Shown here: one piece after another, positions 1-9,779 of the stretch
How positions within the stretch are numbered: the stretch's first letter is position 1
Layout of the letters: every line of letters begins with the position of its first letter
Origin: Lactobacillus selangorensis
GTDB lineage: Bacteria; Bacillota; Bacilli; Lactobacillales; Lactobacillaceae
Assembly (NCBI RefSeq): GCF_001437205.1
Contig: NZ_JQAZ01000002.1
Span: 310,001-374,000, forward strand
DNA length: 64,000 nt
Reading direction: 5' to 3'
The notes under the pieces: model-generated
What the model saw: the letters and a program-made list of their open reading frames with translations, nothing else
Database searches by the model: none
What the model was told of the DNA's origin: nothing
Translations under genes and position numbers: made by a program

Positions 1-270
1 GCCGCCAATAATAATTGCTTAATGCAGTTTCAAGCTGATTTATTGAATATCCCCGTTCAGCGAGCCGCCAACCTCGAAACCACCGCCTTAGGAGCCGCCT
101 TCATGGCTGGGCTCGCTGTTGGTTTCTGGAACAACACCGCCGAGCTCAAACATTTAGTCGAAATGGGCCGTCGCTTCCGACCACACATGGCAGCTAAGAA
201 ACGCAAACGCCTCTACAACGGCTGGCAGCGAGCCGTCGCCGCCACACGTTTATTTACTGAAACAGATTAA
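1..270 (+). CDS. glpK: Glycerol kinase, C-terminal fragment (cut by window edge)
   Basis: The reading frame is open from base 1 and begins mid-protein with residues [14 protein letters not shown], followed by [18 protein letters not shown]. This is the conserved ATP-side C-terminal region of glycerol kinase (FGGY family). The enzyme phosphorylates glycerol to glycerol 3-phosphate in the cytoplasm. Only about 89 residues of roughly 500 lie in the window, so the catalytic N-terminal domain is not visible. A strong terminator follows directly, so this is the last gene of its transcript. Confidence 0.9.
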   Translation, partial: AANNNCLMQFQADLLNIPVQRAANLETTALGAAFMAGLAVGFWNNTAELKHLVEMGRRFRPHMAAKKRKRLYNGWQRAVAATRLFTETD

Positions 271-307
271 AAAGACAATGCCAAAATCGGCATTGTCTTT
301 ATTTTGT
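271..307 (+). terminator. Rho-independent terminator after glpK
   Basis: A perfect 12-bp stem (AAAGACAATGCC / GGCATTGTCTTT) with a 6-base loop is followed by ATTTTGTTT, directly after the glpK stop codon. Confidence 0.9.
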
Positions 308-310
308 TTA

Positions 311-390
311 CGATTTGAATTGTTCCGAAGCGACGAATATTTGAGCTGTTGGTCGAATAACTGTTCCTAGTGACGATCTGAATTGTTCCG
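311..390. repeat. Short direct repeat, 17 bp
   Basis: CGATTTGAATTGTTCCG (311-327) recurs as CGATCTGAATTGTTCCG (374-390), 16 of 17 identical and 63 bp apart, in the gap after glpK. Function unknown. Confidence 0.4.
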
Positions 391-418
391 TGAACATCCT
401 CAAACCCTTTGCATGGCA

Positions 419-598
419 CTAACTCCGACTGTTTTCACCGAATGACCGCCATTCCTGTTGGAAAATGAACAGCCACGCATCTATCGCTAACACACAGACA
501 CTGCCGAAAATAATCAACCAGTTCACATCATGTTGTAAAAGTCCGACGATGATACCAATGACGGCACCGACTGCGATAACTTTTTGCAACCAGCTCAT
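419..598 (-). CDS. Small two-helix membrane protein
   Basis: A 59-residue protein starting MSWLQKVIAV. It has two hydrophobic stretches, about residues 4-21 (VIAVGAVIGIIVGLL) and 26-45 (NWLIIFGSVCVLAIDAWLFIF), and ends in a short polar tail. I do not recognise the family. The ATG at 598 is preferred over an upstream in-frame start because AGAGGAGGG lies about 8 bases before it. It is transcribed alone and no function is proposed. Confidence 0.55.
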   Translation of the reverse strand: MSWLQKVIAVGAVIGIIVGLLQHDVNWLIIFGSVCVLAIDAWLFIFQQEWRSFGENSRS

Positions 599-686
599 AT
601 TTATTCGCCCTCCTCTAAGGTTCCTATCCATAAGCTCCTCTTGACTCTATAATAGCGCTTTCAATCATTTTTGCAAGTAAAATGCC

Positions 687-715
687 TTGACATTCCATGG
701 AATCAAATTTATTTT
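687..715 (+). promoter_or_regulatory. Possible orphan sigma-A promoter with palindromic spacer
   Basis: TTGACA (687-692), a 17-bp spacer and TATTTT (710-715). The -35 end and spacer hold the 12-bp palindrome ATTCCATGGAAT (692-703). No convincing plus-strand gene follows; the transcript would run antisense to the EIIB gene. The rest of 599-864 holds no gene I can support. Confidence 0.25.
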
Positions 716-864
716 AATCGCCCTAAATGTATCAACCAATACCCTTGGCACGTTTTTTTAAAAAAGCGGCTTCAATTAAATTTAGCTTTAGGAACTGCCA
801 ATCTTTTTCAATGCACGGGCCAACAATACGCTAACGCACGAATTGCTTTTAGGAACAGCCTAAC

Positions 865-1176
865 TCATTTTTGGCTCAGCAAGTCCAACGCCTGTGTCAA
901 CACTTTTTCACCATCCATCATGCCATAATCGGTCATATTGATTACCGCAACCGGTACCGGCACTTCTTTCTGAACACTGCGGAGTACATACCGAACTTGC
1001 GGCCCCAGCAGAATCACATCAGGATGCGACTTGCGATATGCTTGGGGAATGGCCCCAAAACCACGTGCAAAAACAGTTGCATCGAGATGCCGAGCCGCCG
1101 CTGCTTTCTGCATTCGCACAGCTAACATTGAAGAAGACATGCCGCCTGCACAAGCTAACATAATCGTTACGCCCAT
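865..1176 (-). CDS. PTS lactose/cellobiose-type EIIB component, stand-alone
   Basis: A 103-residue protein with the EIIB P-loop MLACAGGMSSSML near its N terminus. Cys9 is the expected phosphorylated cysteine that passes phosphate from EIIA to the sugar bound by EIIC. The length is normal for a single-domain CelA/ChbB-like IIB. The start at 1176 has CGGAGG upstream. No EIIA or EIIC gene is adjacent, so it is an orphan that must partner with components elsewhere or have a regulatory role. The sugar cannot be inferred. Confidence 0.85.
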   Translation of the reverse strand: MGVTIMLACAGGMSSSMLAVRMQKAAAARHLDATVFARGFGAIPQAYRKSHPDVILLGPQVRYVLRSVQKEVPVPVAVINMTDYGMMDGEKVLTQALDLLSQK

Positions 1177-1296
1177 TTTCTAGGCCTCCGTTTCTAAATT
1201 AACTTCTCTTCTTTAATGTACCACCTCTGAAATGCCAATGCGTATTCATTGATAAAAATGCTATGATGAAGGCATCAAATCACGGAGGTGGCAACA

Positions 1297-2169
1297 ATGA
1301 AAATTGGTTTCATCGGAACCGGCGTCATGGGCACCGGTATTATTCAGAATTTTCTCAAAGCTGGCAATGAGGTGGTCGTCTTCAACCGCACCAAAGCACA
1401 TGCGGATACTGTGATTGAAGCCGGCGCTGCTTGGGCCGCTTCGGCCAGAGAAGTCGCCGCACAAGCCGATGTCACAATCTCAATGGTTGGCTTCCCCAAG
1501 GACGTCGAAGAAACTTATTTTGGTGAAAATGGGGTCTTCAAAGGAGCGCAGCCAGGTACAACAGTAATCGACATGACCACCAGTACGCCCTCCTTGGCCG
1601 CAAAAATCGCTGCACAAGCGCATCAGCAGCACTTAACTGCTTTAGATGCCCCTGTTTCAGGCGGCGATATTGGTGCACAAAACGGAACTTTAACGATTAT
1701 GGTCGGCGGCGATCGGGCCGCCTTCGACAAATACACACCCTTATTGAATGAAATCGGCCAACGAGTCAGCTACTTCGGCGCCGCTGGTAAAGGCCAGCAC
1801 ACCAAAATGGCCAACCAAATCATGATTGCGGGAACCATGACCGGCCTCACCGAAATGCTGGTCTACGCCCAAAATGCCGGTTTGAACCTGAATGATGTGC
1901 TCAGTACCCTTGAAGCCGGCGGTGCCGACAATTGGAGCATGGAAAACTATGTCCCTCGCATCCTGCAGAATGATTACACACCCGGCTTTTTTGCCAAACA
2001 TTTCCTGAAAGATCTCCGTATTGCCCTCCAAGAAGCTGATAAAATGGGCCTCGATTTGCCGGCAACGAAACAAGCTAAACAGTTATACGAGCACATGGTC
2101 GACGATGAAAAACTTGGTAATGACGGGACACAAGGACTGATTTTGACCTATCCGAAGTGGCAGAAATAA
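1297..2169 (+). CDS. 3-hydroxyisobutyrate dehydrogenase-family oxidoreductase
   Basis: A 290-residue beta-hydroxyacid dehydrogenase. The N-terminal Rossmann motif GFIGTGVMGTG binds NAD(P). A substrate-binding motif of the family follows (LDAPVSGGDIGA), and the predicted catalytic lysine is in GQHTKMANQ near residue 170. Length is typical. The ATG at 1297 is chosen over the GTG at 1288 because GGAGG at 1284-1288 gives 8-base spacing. The exact hydroxyacid substrate is not predictable; glyoxylate/succinate-semialdehyde reductase-like roles are possible. Confidence 0.85.
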   Translation: MKIGFIGTGVMGTGIIQNFLKAGNEVVVFNRTKAHADTVIEAGAAWAASAREVAAQADVTISMVGFPKDVEETYFGENGVFKGAQPGTTVIDMTTSTPSLAAKIAAQAHQQHLTALDAPVSGGDIGAQNGTLTIMVGGDRAAFDKYTPLLNEIGQRVSYFGAAGKGQHTKMANQIMIAGTMTGLTEMLVYAQNAGLNLNDVLSTLEAGGADNWSMENYVPRILQNDYTPGFFAKHFLKDLRIALQEADKMGLDLPATKQAKQLYEHMVDDEKLGNDGTQGLILTYPKWQK

Positions 2170-2280
2170 GCGGTTGCGGCGCCCAAACAACTCGCTGCAT
2201 TTCCAATGAAATGGGTCTCCGTTGACAAACGAAGCCTTTTTCTTTACGCTGAATTCAGTTTATTGAGGAGGTTTGCCGAT

Positions 2281-3501
2281 GTGAAAGATTACTTGAAAGA
2301 TTTATTGTACAGCGTATGTTTAGGAGCCCTAGCCAGCCTGTTAATCGTTGGGTTTACAGCCATCGTCGCGTTTCTGACGAACGTAATCTGGACCGATTTC
2401 CCCCAACGGTTGAATCAGCCTGCTTATTGGCCGTTAGTCATCGGTCTTGTGGGCGGCCTGATCGTCGGCAGTCTCCAAAAATGGGTTGGTCCCTATCCAT
2501 TCAGTATGGAGAAATCGCTCGCATTAGCGAAAACAGGTTCACCTGATTCGTACAAACACCGTGTGTGGCGTAACTTTCTGAACGCTGTCGTCATTCTGGC
2601 ACTTGGCGCTGGGGTGGGGCCCGAAGCCGCTTTGATTTCGATTGTCAGCGAACTGGTCGTCTGGATTAGCGATCGCCTGAAATTCACTCGTACCCAATTC
2701 GATTTCTGGGAAAACAACAGTTTCGGCGCCGTCTTAGCGCTCATCTTCCGCAGCCCTTTCTTCGGACTATCGGAACAATACACCAATGAAAAGAAACATC
2801 GCCGTTCGTGGCACTGGGATTCGATTTATGTCATCACAATCGCCAGCGCCTGGTTCATCTTCAAATCGCTGCATCGTTTCGTTTCCGCACCGTTTTTATA
2901 TATACATTCACGTGCTTCGATTACCTATCCGAAAAATACGATTCGCACCGTTATAATCGCACTCGTTCTCGCCATTGCTGCTTATTGGCTTTACGCAGGG
3001 CTGAATCGCCTCGTCGGGAAACTATCTCGCTGGCAGTCTCAGCCAATTCTATTGGCGGTTTTGGGCGGCCTGATTCTTGGTCTGACTGGGATGTGGACGC
3101 ACTTCCTATTATTCTCCGGTGAAACGAGTATTTATGCGCTTCTGAAAGTCTTTTCGAATTTATCCGGCTGGACACTGCTGATTTGGGGGTTGCTGAAAAT
3201 GCTGCTAGCCACTTTTTACAACGCCACCGGCTGGCGAGGCGGGAAAATCTTTCCGAACATCTGGGGCTCGCTCTGCATGGGACTCGGTGCCGCCAATCTT
3301 TTAGGATTGTCGCCACGCTTATTGGCCACCGTTTTTTGTACGGCCATCCTAACAGAAATTATGCCCAAACCGCTGGTCGTCTGCGGTTTACTCGTCCTCC
3401 TCTTCCCGATTCAATTGCTGCCGCTGATCATCGTTGTCAGTGTTGCAACAGTCTGGATTCAAAAGGGCTTGAATAAAGGTTTCAAACATCTGACTGCTTA
3501 A
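2281..3501 (+). CDS. ClC-family chloride channel/transporter-like membrane protein
   Basis: A 406-residue polytopic membrane protein with the ClC-like segment GAGVGPEAALI near residue 105 and many hydrophobic helices. A second conserved-looking GWRGGKIFP motif near residue 320 resembles the ClC 'GxFxP' selectivity region. The likely role is Cl- (or F-) transport or exchange. GTG at 2281 is chosen because GAGGAGG lies 9 bases upstream; the open frame extends 25 codons further but without a ribosome site. Ion specificity cannot be told, and the family call is moderately sure. Confidence 0.7.
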   Translation: MKDYLKDLLYSVCLGALASLLIVGFTAIVAFLTNVIWTDFPQRLNQPAYWPLVIGLVGGLIVGSLQKWVGPYPFSMEKSLALAKTGSPDSYKHRVWRNFLNAVVILALGAGVGPEAALISIVSELVVWISDRLKFTRTQFDFWENNSFGAVLALIFRSPFFGLSEQYTNEKKHRRSWHWDSIYVITIASAWFIFKSLHRFVSAPFLYIHSRASITYPKNTIRTVIIALVLAIAAYWLYAGLNRLVGKLSRWQSQPILLAVLGGLILGLTGMWTHFLLFSGETSIYALLKVFSNLSGWTLLIWGLLKMLLATFYNATGWRGGKIFPNIWGSLCMGLGAANLLGLSPRLLATVFCTAILTEIMPKPLVVCGLLVLLFPIQLLPLIIVVSVATVWIQKGLNKGFKHLTA

Positions 3502-3532
3502 AAAGCATCGGCATATGCCGATGCTTTTTTAT
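3499..3532. terminator. Bidirectional terminator between ClC gene and ddmE
   Basis: AAAAAGCATCGGCA / TGCCGATGCTTTTT forms a near-perfect stem with A and T runs on both sides, serving the plus-strand ClC gene and the minus-strand cassette that converge here. Confidence 0.85.
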
Positions 3533-5655
3533 ACCATTTTTTGCCGCTGTAGATGACGCCAATATTCACGCAAATATTTGAATGGAAACGGCACAACGGT
3601 ATATTGGCCATTACGAACGAATTCGACACTCATCAATTCACTTAAATCCGCAAACAATGCGTATCGGCTGTCATCATTATTCCCCGCCAAGGTAACTAAC
3701 TGACGTAATCGAACTGCACGGGCCACCTTAGGCTTCAGTGCTTGATAACTGCCCACATAATAATAGAATCGGCCCTGAATATTGACCAGTCCCATTCCTA
3801 AAGTGCCTTTCAAAAGCGGTGCCCGCACTTTTTGCCGCAGTGAATTATGAAAGGTAAACGTTTCGTTTGCTTCCAAATTCAGACAGATCATTTTATATGG
3901 TTTTCCGTAAAAACTAATGCCGCTTTGCTTAAAGGCCTGATTCCCCTCACCGATCGAAAAAGCAGCTTTGTTTAACTGTTTGATACTGGCAATCATTTGC
4001 GAACATGTGGCCCGATAACGAGGCTCAGCAGATGATTCCATCAGTTTTGTCAAAATAGTAATTACTGAGTCCGTTACTAGGAATTTGTCCGGATCGCTTT
4101 TGCTCAATAATTGCTGTACTTCATTTACCTGCGGCATGATCTGATAAGCTGTTTTTTGAATCAGGACAACATGCGTGCCATCTGAAAGAATCCCCTCAAT
4201 CTGATCCCAGAAAAACTGCTGCTGATAATTCTGTTTGGCTGGATTTAAATGCTGCAAATATACATTCAAACAGGCTAATTCATCCCAAGCAGCTAAGGGC
4301 TCTAATTCAAACCGCTGATTTTTTAATTTGATCCGTCCGGCTGCCGAAATTTCCATTTTGGTGAGCATAATTGCGGCTGGTTTCGCCTTCGGTATCCATT
4401 CGCAGCGATAGTAGCGGTAACGACTAGCCAGCATTTGCAGTTCAGCCGCTGGTAATTGCAAGTGCTTTTCCGTTAAATCATGGCGGATAGCTAGTTCTTG
4501 ACCCACCTTGATCATCTGATTGTCCTTGCCGGCATCCTTCGGTGGTTCCCATTTTAACAGACCCGTTTTGTGATCCAATTGTCCGAAATTTTCCAAAGTG
4601 ACATGTTGAATAATAGTGTCCTGATCGCCAGCTTGATATTGTTCTACGACTCCTTTTCGGCGTGCATCTCGCAGCACTTGAATGTTATTTCCTGGCTGCG
4701 CACATTGGTTCGACTGCACCGTAATTTGGGCCGTCTGAATGAGGGGGCTTTTTTCAAGTCCTTCTGCAATACGGCGGCTTAACGTCACAGCTAACGGATC
4801 ATCGGATTCGCAATAAACATTGAGCGGCTGCCCCTGAAAGTAGTGCCAGATCGTCTCCTTCTGCGGCAGCTTTTCTTTGTAATCCGCTAACAGCGGGACC
4901 GGGACAAACTGCAGCGGCCGTTTAAAATATTGATGGGCGTGCTTTGCTAAATTGGTTTTTAAGACAGCAATCACGCCTGTTTTAGTCTGATTAAAATGAT
5001 CTAAATCGGCCAATGAAAAATAATCGACCAGGTTTTTATGCAGTGTCCCATTGCCGCGATGAAATAATACTTTCTGCTTAAAATCAGTCTTCTGATAACA
5101 GCGGCACATCAAATTGCGTTTGGCATCCCAAAAATAAAGCTCGTGGTCGGCTTTAGGTTGCCGTTCCTGCGTAAAGGTTTGGGTCGTTATCGCTAAATTA
5201 TGATCCGCTTCAAGTTGAATCCGCAGTGTGTAACGTTGCTGCAAGCCCTGCGATTGGATCGTTCGCTGCCATTTGGTTTGGGCCACATAAAGTGCACTCG
5301 TTAAATTCTGCTTTTGACTGGTCAGTGCCGTGCCGGATTCCCGATTCAGCAATAATTGAACCAGCCGATTCGACGAACCTAGATAGCTACGAATTGGTTC
5401 TACTTTAATTTGCAGCCCTGTGACGAACTGCAGTGCAGCCGGTTTAGAGAGCAGTAATAAATATTTGCGGCCATGTTCATAATAATAAGTAACGGCTTGA
5501 ATCACGGCGGCATTTTTAACGACTAATTTTTGAAAAGCAGCTTGCGCTTTTTTATCCGGCAATGAAACAAGTGCCAATTTAAAATCATGATCCAGCATCC
5601 TGAGATCCAATTGATAATCCGTCAAACTCGTTAAAATTATTTTGTCCTTATCCAT
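3529..5655 (-). CDS. ddmE: DdmE-like prokaryotic Argonaute-like protein (candidate)
   Basis: A 708-residue protein with no single diagnostic motif, recognised from context and layout. It lies directly downstream of, and translationally coupled to, a helicase/PD-(D/E)xK nuclease, as DdmE follows DdmD in the Vibrio cholerae plasmid-elimination system. The length suits a long Argonaute. A MID-like segment (NVYCESDDPLAVTL, about residues 270-345) is followed by TIIQHVTLENF and a C-terminal alpha/beta region of about 290 residues with GMGLVNIQGRFYYYVGSY. No clear DEDX slicer tetrad is visible, in line with DdmE being a guide-binding, non-cutting Argonaute. The ATG at 5655 overlaps the upstream stop by 8 bases (ATGGATAA) and is preferred over an in-frame TTG at 5694. 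A pPIWI_RE-type protein is the main alternative. Confidence 0.6.
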   Translation of the reverse strand: MDKDKIILTSLTDYQLDLRMLDHDFKLALVSLPDKKAQAAFQKLVVKNAAVIQAVTYYYEHGRKYLLLLSKPAALQFVTGLQIKVEPIRSYLGSSNRLVQLLLNRESGTALTSQKQNLTSALYVAQTKWQRTIQSQGLQQRYTLRIQLEADHNLAITTQTFTQERQPKADHELYFWDAKRNLMCRCYQKTDFKQKVLFHRGNGTLHKNLVDYFSLADLDHFNQTKTGVIAVLKTNLAKHAHQYFKRPLQFVPVPLLADYKEKLPQKETIWHYFQGQPLNVYCESDDPLAVTLSRRIAEGLEKSPLIQTAQITVQSNQCAQPGNNIQVLRDARRKGVVEQYQAGDQDTIIQHVTLENFGQLDHKTGLLKWEPPKDAGKDNQMIKVGQELAIRHDLTEKHLQLPAAELQMLASRYRYYRCEWIPKAKPAAIMLTKMEISAAGRIKLKNQRFELEPLAAWDELACLNVYLQHLNPAKQNYQQQFFWDQIEGILSDGTHVVLIQKTAYQIMPQVNEVQQLLSKSDPDKFLVTDSVITILTKLMESSAEPRYRATCSQMIASIKQLNKAAFSIGEGNQAFKQSGISFYGKPYKMICLNLEANETFTFHNSLRQKVRAPLLKGTLGMGLVNIQGRFYYYVGSYQALKPKVARAVRLRQLVTLAGNNDDSRYALFADLSELMSVEFVRNGQYTVVPFPFKYLREYWRHLQRQKMV

Positions 5656-8600
5656 GCAAATAACGCCCGATTTCTTTTTGGTCGTGTGCCGCAAGCACCA
5701 ATTTCCCCTGCTGATCGATTAATGCTGGGATTTCATAAATACGCTGGTCCGCTGTCATCTGGGGCTGGAGATCCGCTTGCGTCGCACAAATATTGATGAT
5801 CAGGACCCGCCAAGGTGTGCCCGTCGTTTCAGACAGTTCATTCAGCTTCTGATAGATGTGCTGATGTTCTGCTTGTGCAGATGGCCGATGAACCCCATTC
5901 CAATTCTTAAAATCAATTGCCACATGATCACCCACTTGATAATCGAATAATTCATTGATAGCTCGTTTATTAAGCCGTTGTAAATGAACATGCCAAATAT
6001 CTTCGACGATGAATTTGCCGGCAGCCTCCCCTAATATACCTAAGTAAAGATTGATATATTGCACTGGATTCAGGATGAACTCGTTGGGAAGCCATTCGGT
6101 CGCAAATCCTTGGTCGTGGAAATATTTCTTCAAACCCGGATACCGGCACATACTGGTTAAACCGGAGGCATCTGCTGAAACCTCAATTGCATCATCAGGA
6201 ACCAGCGGAAAATCAAATTCACCGTTATCCCATTTGGTAAGCGGTTTTGTCCAATAAGAAGTCGTTTGAGAATCATTTTGCAAGTACTGCAGGCACCGGG
6301 AATCTTTAGCTTGCTGTGCTGCTAATTGCAATTTGCTGATCGTCGGATTACTGAGCAAGTAGGTCCGTAAATTTTGATAACGTTTCGCTTCATCCGCTTT
6401 TGTCTGCAAATTATTGGTCAAAACCCATAAATCGCGATTCGTATACAAGGTATAACTTTGTTTCATCGCAAGCTGCTGCTGCGTGGCAAAATCGGTTTCA
6501 GAACGCGTGTCGCAGGCTAAGACTGCTTGTGCTTCTGGACTCAGCCGACTTGGATCGATTCCAACAGCACTGATTCCATCAATGACACGCATTGCGACTA
6601 AAATATCAATCGTCGGCATTTTATTGAAAGTACGATTCATCCGGCCGAGTGCCTGCACGATCGTCCGTAAGTATGAAATAGCAACACTTTGAACATTTTG
6701 CGGCTGTTTGCGTACTTGCTGCTTTTCGAGTGCACTGAATTGATGTTTCATTTCCTGATAAGTGATTTCATGGTTATCCAATAAATAAGCCAGTTCTGTA
6801 ATAAGCTTTAAACCAGCCGGATCCAAACTAAAACTAGGGCCGCTGCTTAATAATGCGTCACTTCACCCAGATACATACCAGCTAAATCGACTTGCTCCTG
6901 GCGCTGATCGTCGGAATGACGGTTTTCAGCAATATTAATGACATGCGACCGTTCAAAGTCGCTCATCGGATGCTGTAAGTTCTGTCCGACCCCGATCGTC
7001 TGATACGCACTAAGCAGATAGACACGTGTCCCTTTGCTTAACAAGGTCCGCACTTTTTTCAGCTGTTCTGAAATTTTTTCTTGGGATTGGGCTTGGATTA
7101 CCTTCAAATGCGGTCGTTTTTGCGGCGTGATCTGCAGCAAATCGGCGAGCCCCGCAAAGGTGTCCTGAACAAGGTCGAGATCCATTTCTGGTTTTTCTGA
7201 ACGTGGCAATAAGGATTGCAGTCCTAAATATGACGTCAATTCAGGATTAACCAAAAAACGGACAAAACTGTCAAATAAAGCCACATAACGCTGTTTAAAA
7301 TACATGCCTTTTTTACGGCCGTGGATCAGTTGCACCGTCTCCTGCAGCCTTTCATCCAGCTGAGTTATTTTATCCGGATCCATCTGCTGGTATTGGGCCG
7401 GAAAATGAATCTGCAACATGCCTAAGATCGTTGGTTCGATGGCCGCTAAATCAACATTGATTTGCACACCATGTTCCTGATAACGCTGTTTCAAATTAAA
7501 ATGATTCAATGTTTCCGGCGTCAAATACTGGCATCCGTCTTTAATAAAATGATTGCCTAATTGTTCCTTGAGATAATCCAAATCATAATTATCCAAAACG
7601 GTCGGGAACGTAGCCGTGGCCGACAATCCAAGCACATTGGCTTTGTTCAAAATGCTAAGCAGATATCGTTCTGGTGTCACTGAAAAAAAGGCCGCATTGA
7701 TATCTGTCCGTAAATCATGCCGTTCTGCATTTGAAAAGTAGAAAAAACTCAACCCCCATTTTTGGAAACGCCGATAACTATCTGGGACCTGCGCAGACTG
7801 CTGCTTCGTTTTAGGATGATACAGATCCAAGCCTAGATTCAAAAGCACATCGATTTGATTAGAGCCCAATCCCAACGCATCATAAACCGAGTGGCATGCT
7901 TCCCAACTATCCATGGCAATTTCGTCCGGCTTCAAAGTCTGATTATGTTCACTCTGATAAACACTCCCCACATTTCGGATGAGCAGTGTAAAACGGCGGA
8001 TGAAGGCAGCCAGTTGATTCAGCATACTGTAAAAGTGCAGTTCGTTTTCTGGTTGCGGTCCGATTTCGACCGAATTCGTTTTAGCATTGAAATGACTATG
8101 CCACGATTGATTATTACTGATCAGATTAGTCTGCGGCGTATGAATTAAAAAGCTCTGTTCCTCATGGTGGGCCACCGTTGTTTTATACAGCCGATCTAAA
8201 CGATACCGTTCTTGTAAGTCATTTGCCTGCTGCTTCAGCTGGTTAAACTTGGTGCTATTCACAAACAGCCGCTGAATCGGGCTTGGCAGCTGATCGACTT
8301 GTTCCATTCCCTGATGAATCGTCTTAAACAAACTCAGCAGGTCCGCCTTAATCTTCAAAGCATCTTCGATTGCCTTAGTCCATAAACGCTGCTTCGTCGC
8401 ATCGAATTCATCGATGATCACTAAAGCATTTTGAAGAAAATCGGCTAATTGGAACATACGTGAATCGTGTTCAAAAAAATCAGTATAACTGCGAATAAAT
8501 TTATCCGTCGTCATGATGTATACTTGCCGGTGAGCCAGATCAACGGTCGGATAATACTGATTCATCCAATTTGCTTCTGGTGTATATTCGGTACGCACAT

Positions 8601-9153
8601 ACACGCGAATTTTTTCCTGTGTTTCTGCATCCAGCGGCATTGATGCCCCCACTAATTGGGCCAAACGTTCAGCCAGCGCCTGCCGGACACGATACTCGGC
8701 TTTCTTCAATTCATTCCAAGCCGACGCATCTGAATCCGTTTCCTGAATGGATTGATAAATTTTAAACTGCTGGTCAAGCAGTTCAATCATCTCCGGCACA
8801 CGTCCTGCAAATAAGCCCGCTGGCATTTCATGTCTTTTGACAGACTGAAGTATTTGCTGAATACTGTCCGTTAATGATCTGACGATGGCGAAACGCTGGT
8901 AAAAATTATCGGATGCTCCTGCTTCAAGCAATGAACACCAGACATGGTGAAATTGGGCCGTATTTAAATTTTTCTTCTGGTCGCTTACAAAGTAAAACCG
9001 GGCTTCTCGATTTTCAGAAACCTGCCGGCAGATAAAATTGATCGCCTGATGTGTCTTGCCGCTGCCGGTTGGTGCATCCAGTGTCAGCAAATTACCGTTT
9101 AATCCATTTTGAATCAGCTGTGCATAAAGTGCTTCAAAATCAGCTTCATTCAT
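5648..9153 (-). pseudogene. ddmD: DdmD-like helicase-nuclease, split by a -1 frameshift
   Basis: Two open frames make one SF2 helicase plus nuclease. The first (9153-6847, 768 residues) has Walker A APTGSGKT at residues 27-34, Walker B VIIDEFD near 245, SATAT near 508 and a motif-V-like AYQTIGVGQNLQ near 720. It then stops after GEVTHY. The second (open from upstream of 6826 to 5648) holds helicase motif VI, QALGRMNRT (6655-6629), and a nuclease domain with VAIDFKNW (Asp codon 5914-5912), a typical PD-(D/E)xK D-x-K. The total length is one base short of a multiple of three; restored, it would be about 1168 residues, close to DdmD. The shift lies near 6850. The start has AAAGGAGG 8 bases upstream. 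In DdmDE, DdmD is recruited by DdmE and degrades plasmids. As sequenced, neither half has a complete helicase. Confidence 0.65.
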
Positions 9154-9297
9154 TTTGATTCCTCCTTTGGTGTTGTGCTAATTACCTTAAAGGAAAACTA
9201 TGAATCCAAGATGAAAAATTTGCGAAACAATCATGATGGCGTTACCGCTTATTACGCTCAATAATCTTATTGTGTCACACAATTTTTTTCAGACACC

Positions 9298-9349
9298 AAA
9301 AAAAGGGAGCGGCGGCAGAAGTCATTTTTGACTTCATCAGCACTCTCCC
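9298..9349 (-). terminator. Terminator separating the unknown pair from ddmDE
   Basis: On the minus strand a long hairpin (GGGAG...CTCCC ends, inner GAAGTCA/TGACTTC stem, 9305-9349) is followed by seven T (9304-9298). It ends the 10471-9399 transcript, so ddmD should have its own promoter in 9154-9297. I could not pick one with confidence. Confidence 0.8.
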
Positions 9350-9398
9350 ATGTGCGGTTATCCAACAAAATGGCGAGTGCCAAAAAGTTGTTCATGCG

Positions 9399-9779
9399 CT
9401 ATTCACCTAAATTGATGCCCAAAATACTGGTTGTCATCACGAAGACGCTATACGGATGGCGAATGTACTCAGGGGCAACGTTCTTATGGGCGTACCGCTG
9501 ATAAGCATGTGAAAGGAGCGTCGGTGTTCCCAAGATTATCGTAAATTCACCAGTTGTCTGGATTTGTTCGGGCAAAGCCGTCAGGTGCAGCCCTTTAACG
9601 TGTTCTGCGATAAAACGGCAGTAACTAGCGGCCGGTAGCTTGACTAAAACGGCATTGTCCGTATCGATGGTCACTTCGATGATGCCATAGGTTTCATTCA
9701 AAAAGAGATTCAATACACCATTTAACGCCGTCAGAGCATAAACGGGCGCCGTAAAATCGGCTTGCGTCAGCTGAATCAT
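9399..9779 (-). CDS. Hypothetical protein, second gene of an unknown pair
   Basis: A 126-residue soluble protein (starts MIQLTQADFTAPVYAL, ends SILGINLGE) with no motif I recognise. Its ATG overlaps the stop of the upstream 9776-10471 gene by four bases, so the two are translationally coupled and probably act together. A strong terminator lies downstream. No function is proposed. Confidence 0.6.
   Translation of the reverse strand: MIQLTQADFTAPVYALTALNGVLNLFLNETYGIIEVTIDTDNAVLVKLPAASYCRFIAEHVKGLHLTALPEQIQTTGEFTIILGTPTLLSHAYQRYAHKNVAPEYIRHPYSVFVMTTSILGINLGE

Noticed and set aside
671-928. Plus-strand open frame of 85 codons
   Set aside because: No ribosome site, no recognisable product, and it overlaps the well-supported EIIB gene on the other strand.
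3529-5655. pPIWI_RE protein instead of DdmE
   Set aside because: pPIWI_RE operons usually have a DinG-type helicase; here the helicase carries its own PD-(D/E)xK domain, as DdmD does. Kept as an alternative only.
6840-6860. Programmed -1 frameshift in the DdmD-like gene
   Set aside because: The junction (CATTATTAAGC) is not an X-XXY-YYZ slippery heptamer and no clear stimulatory hairpin follows; a simple one-base loss is more likely.
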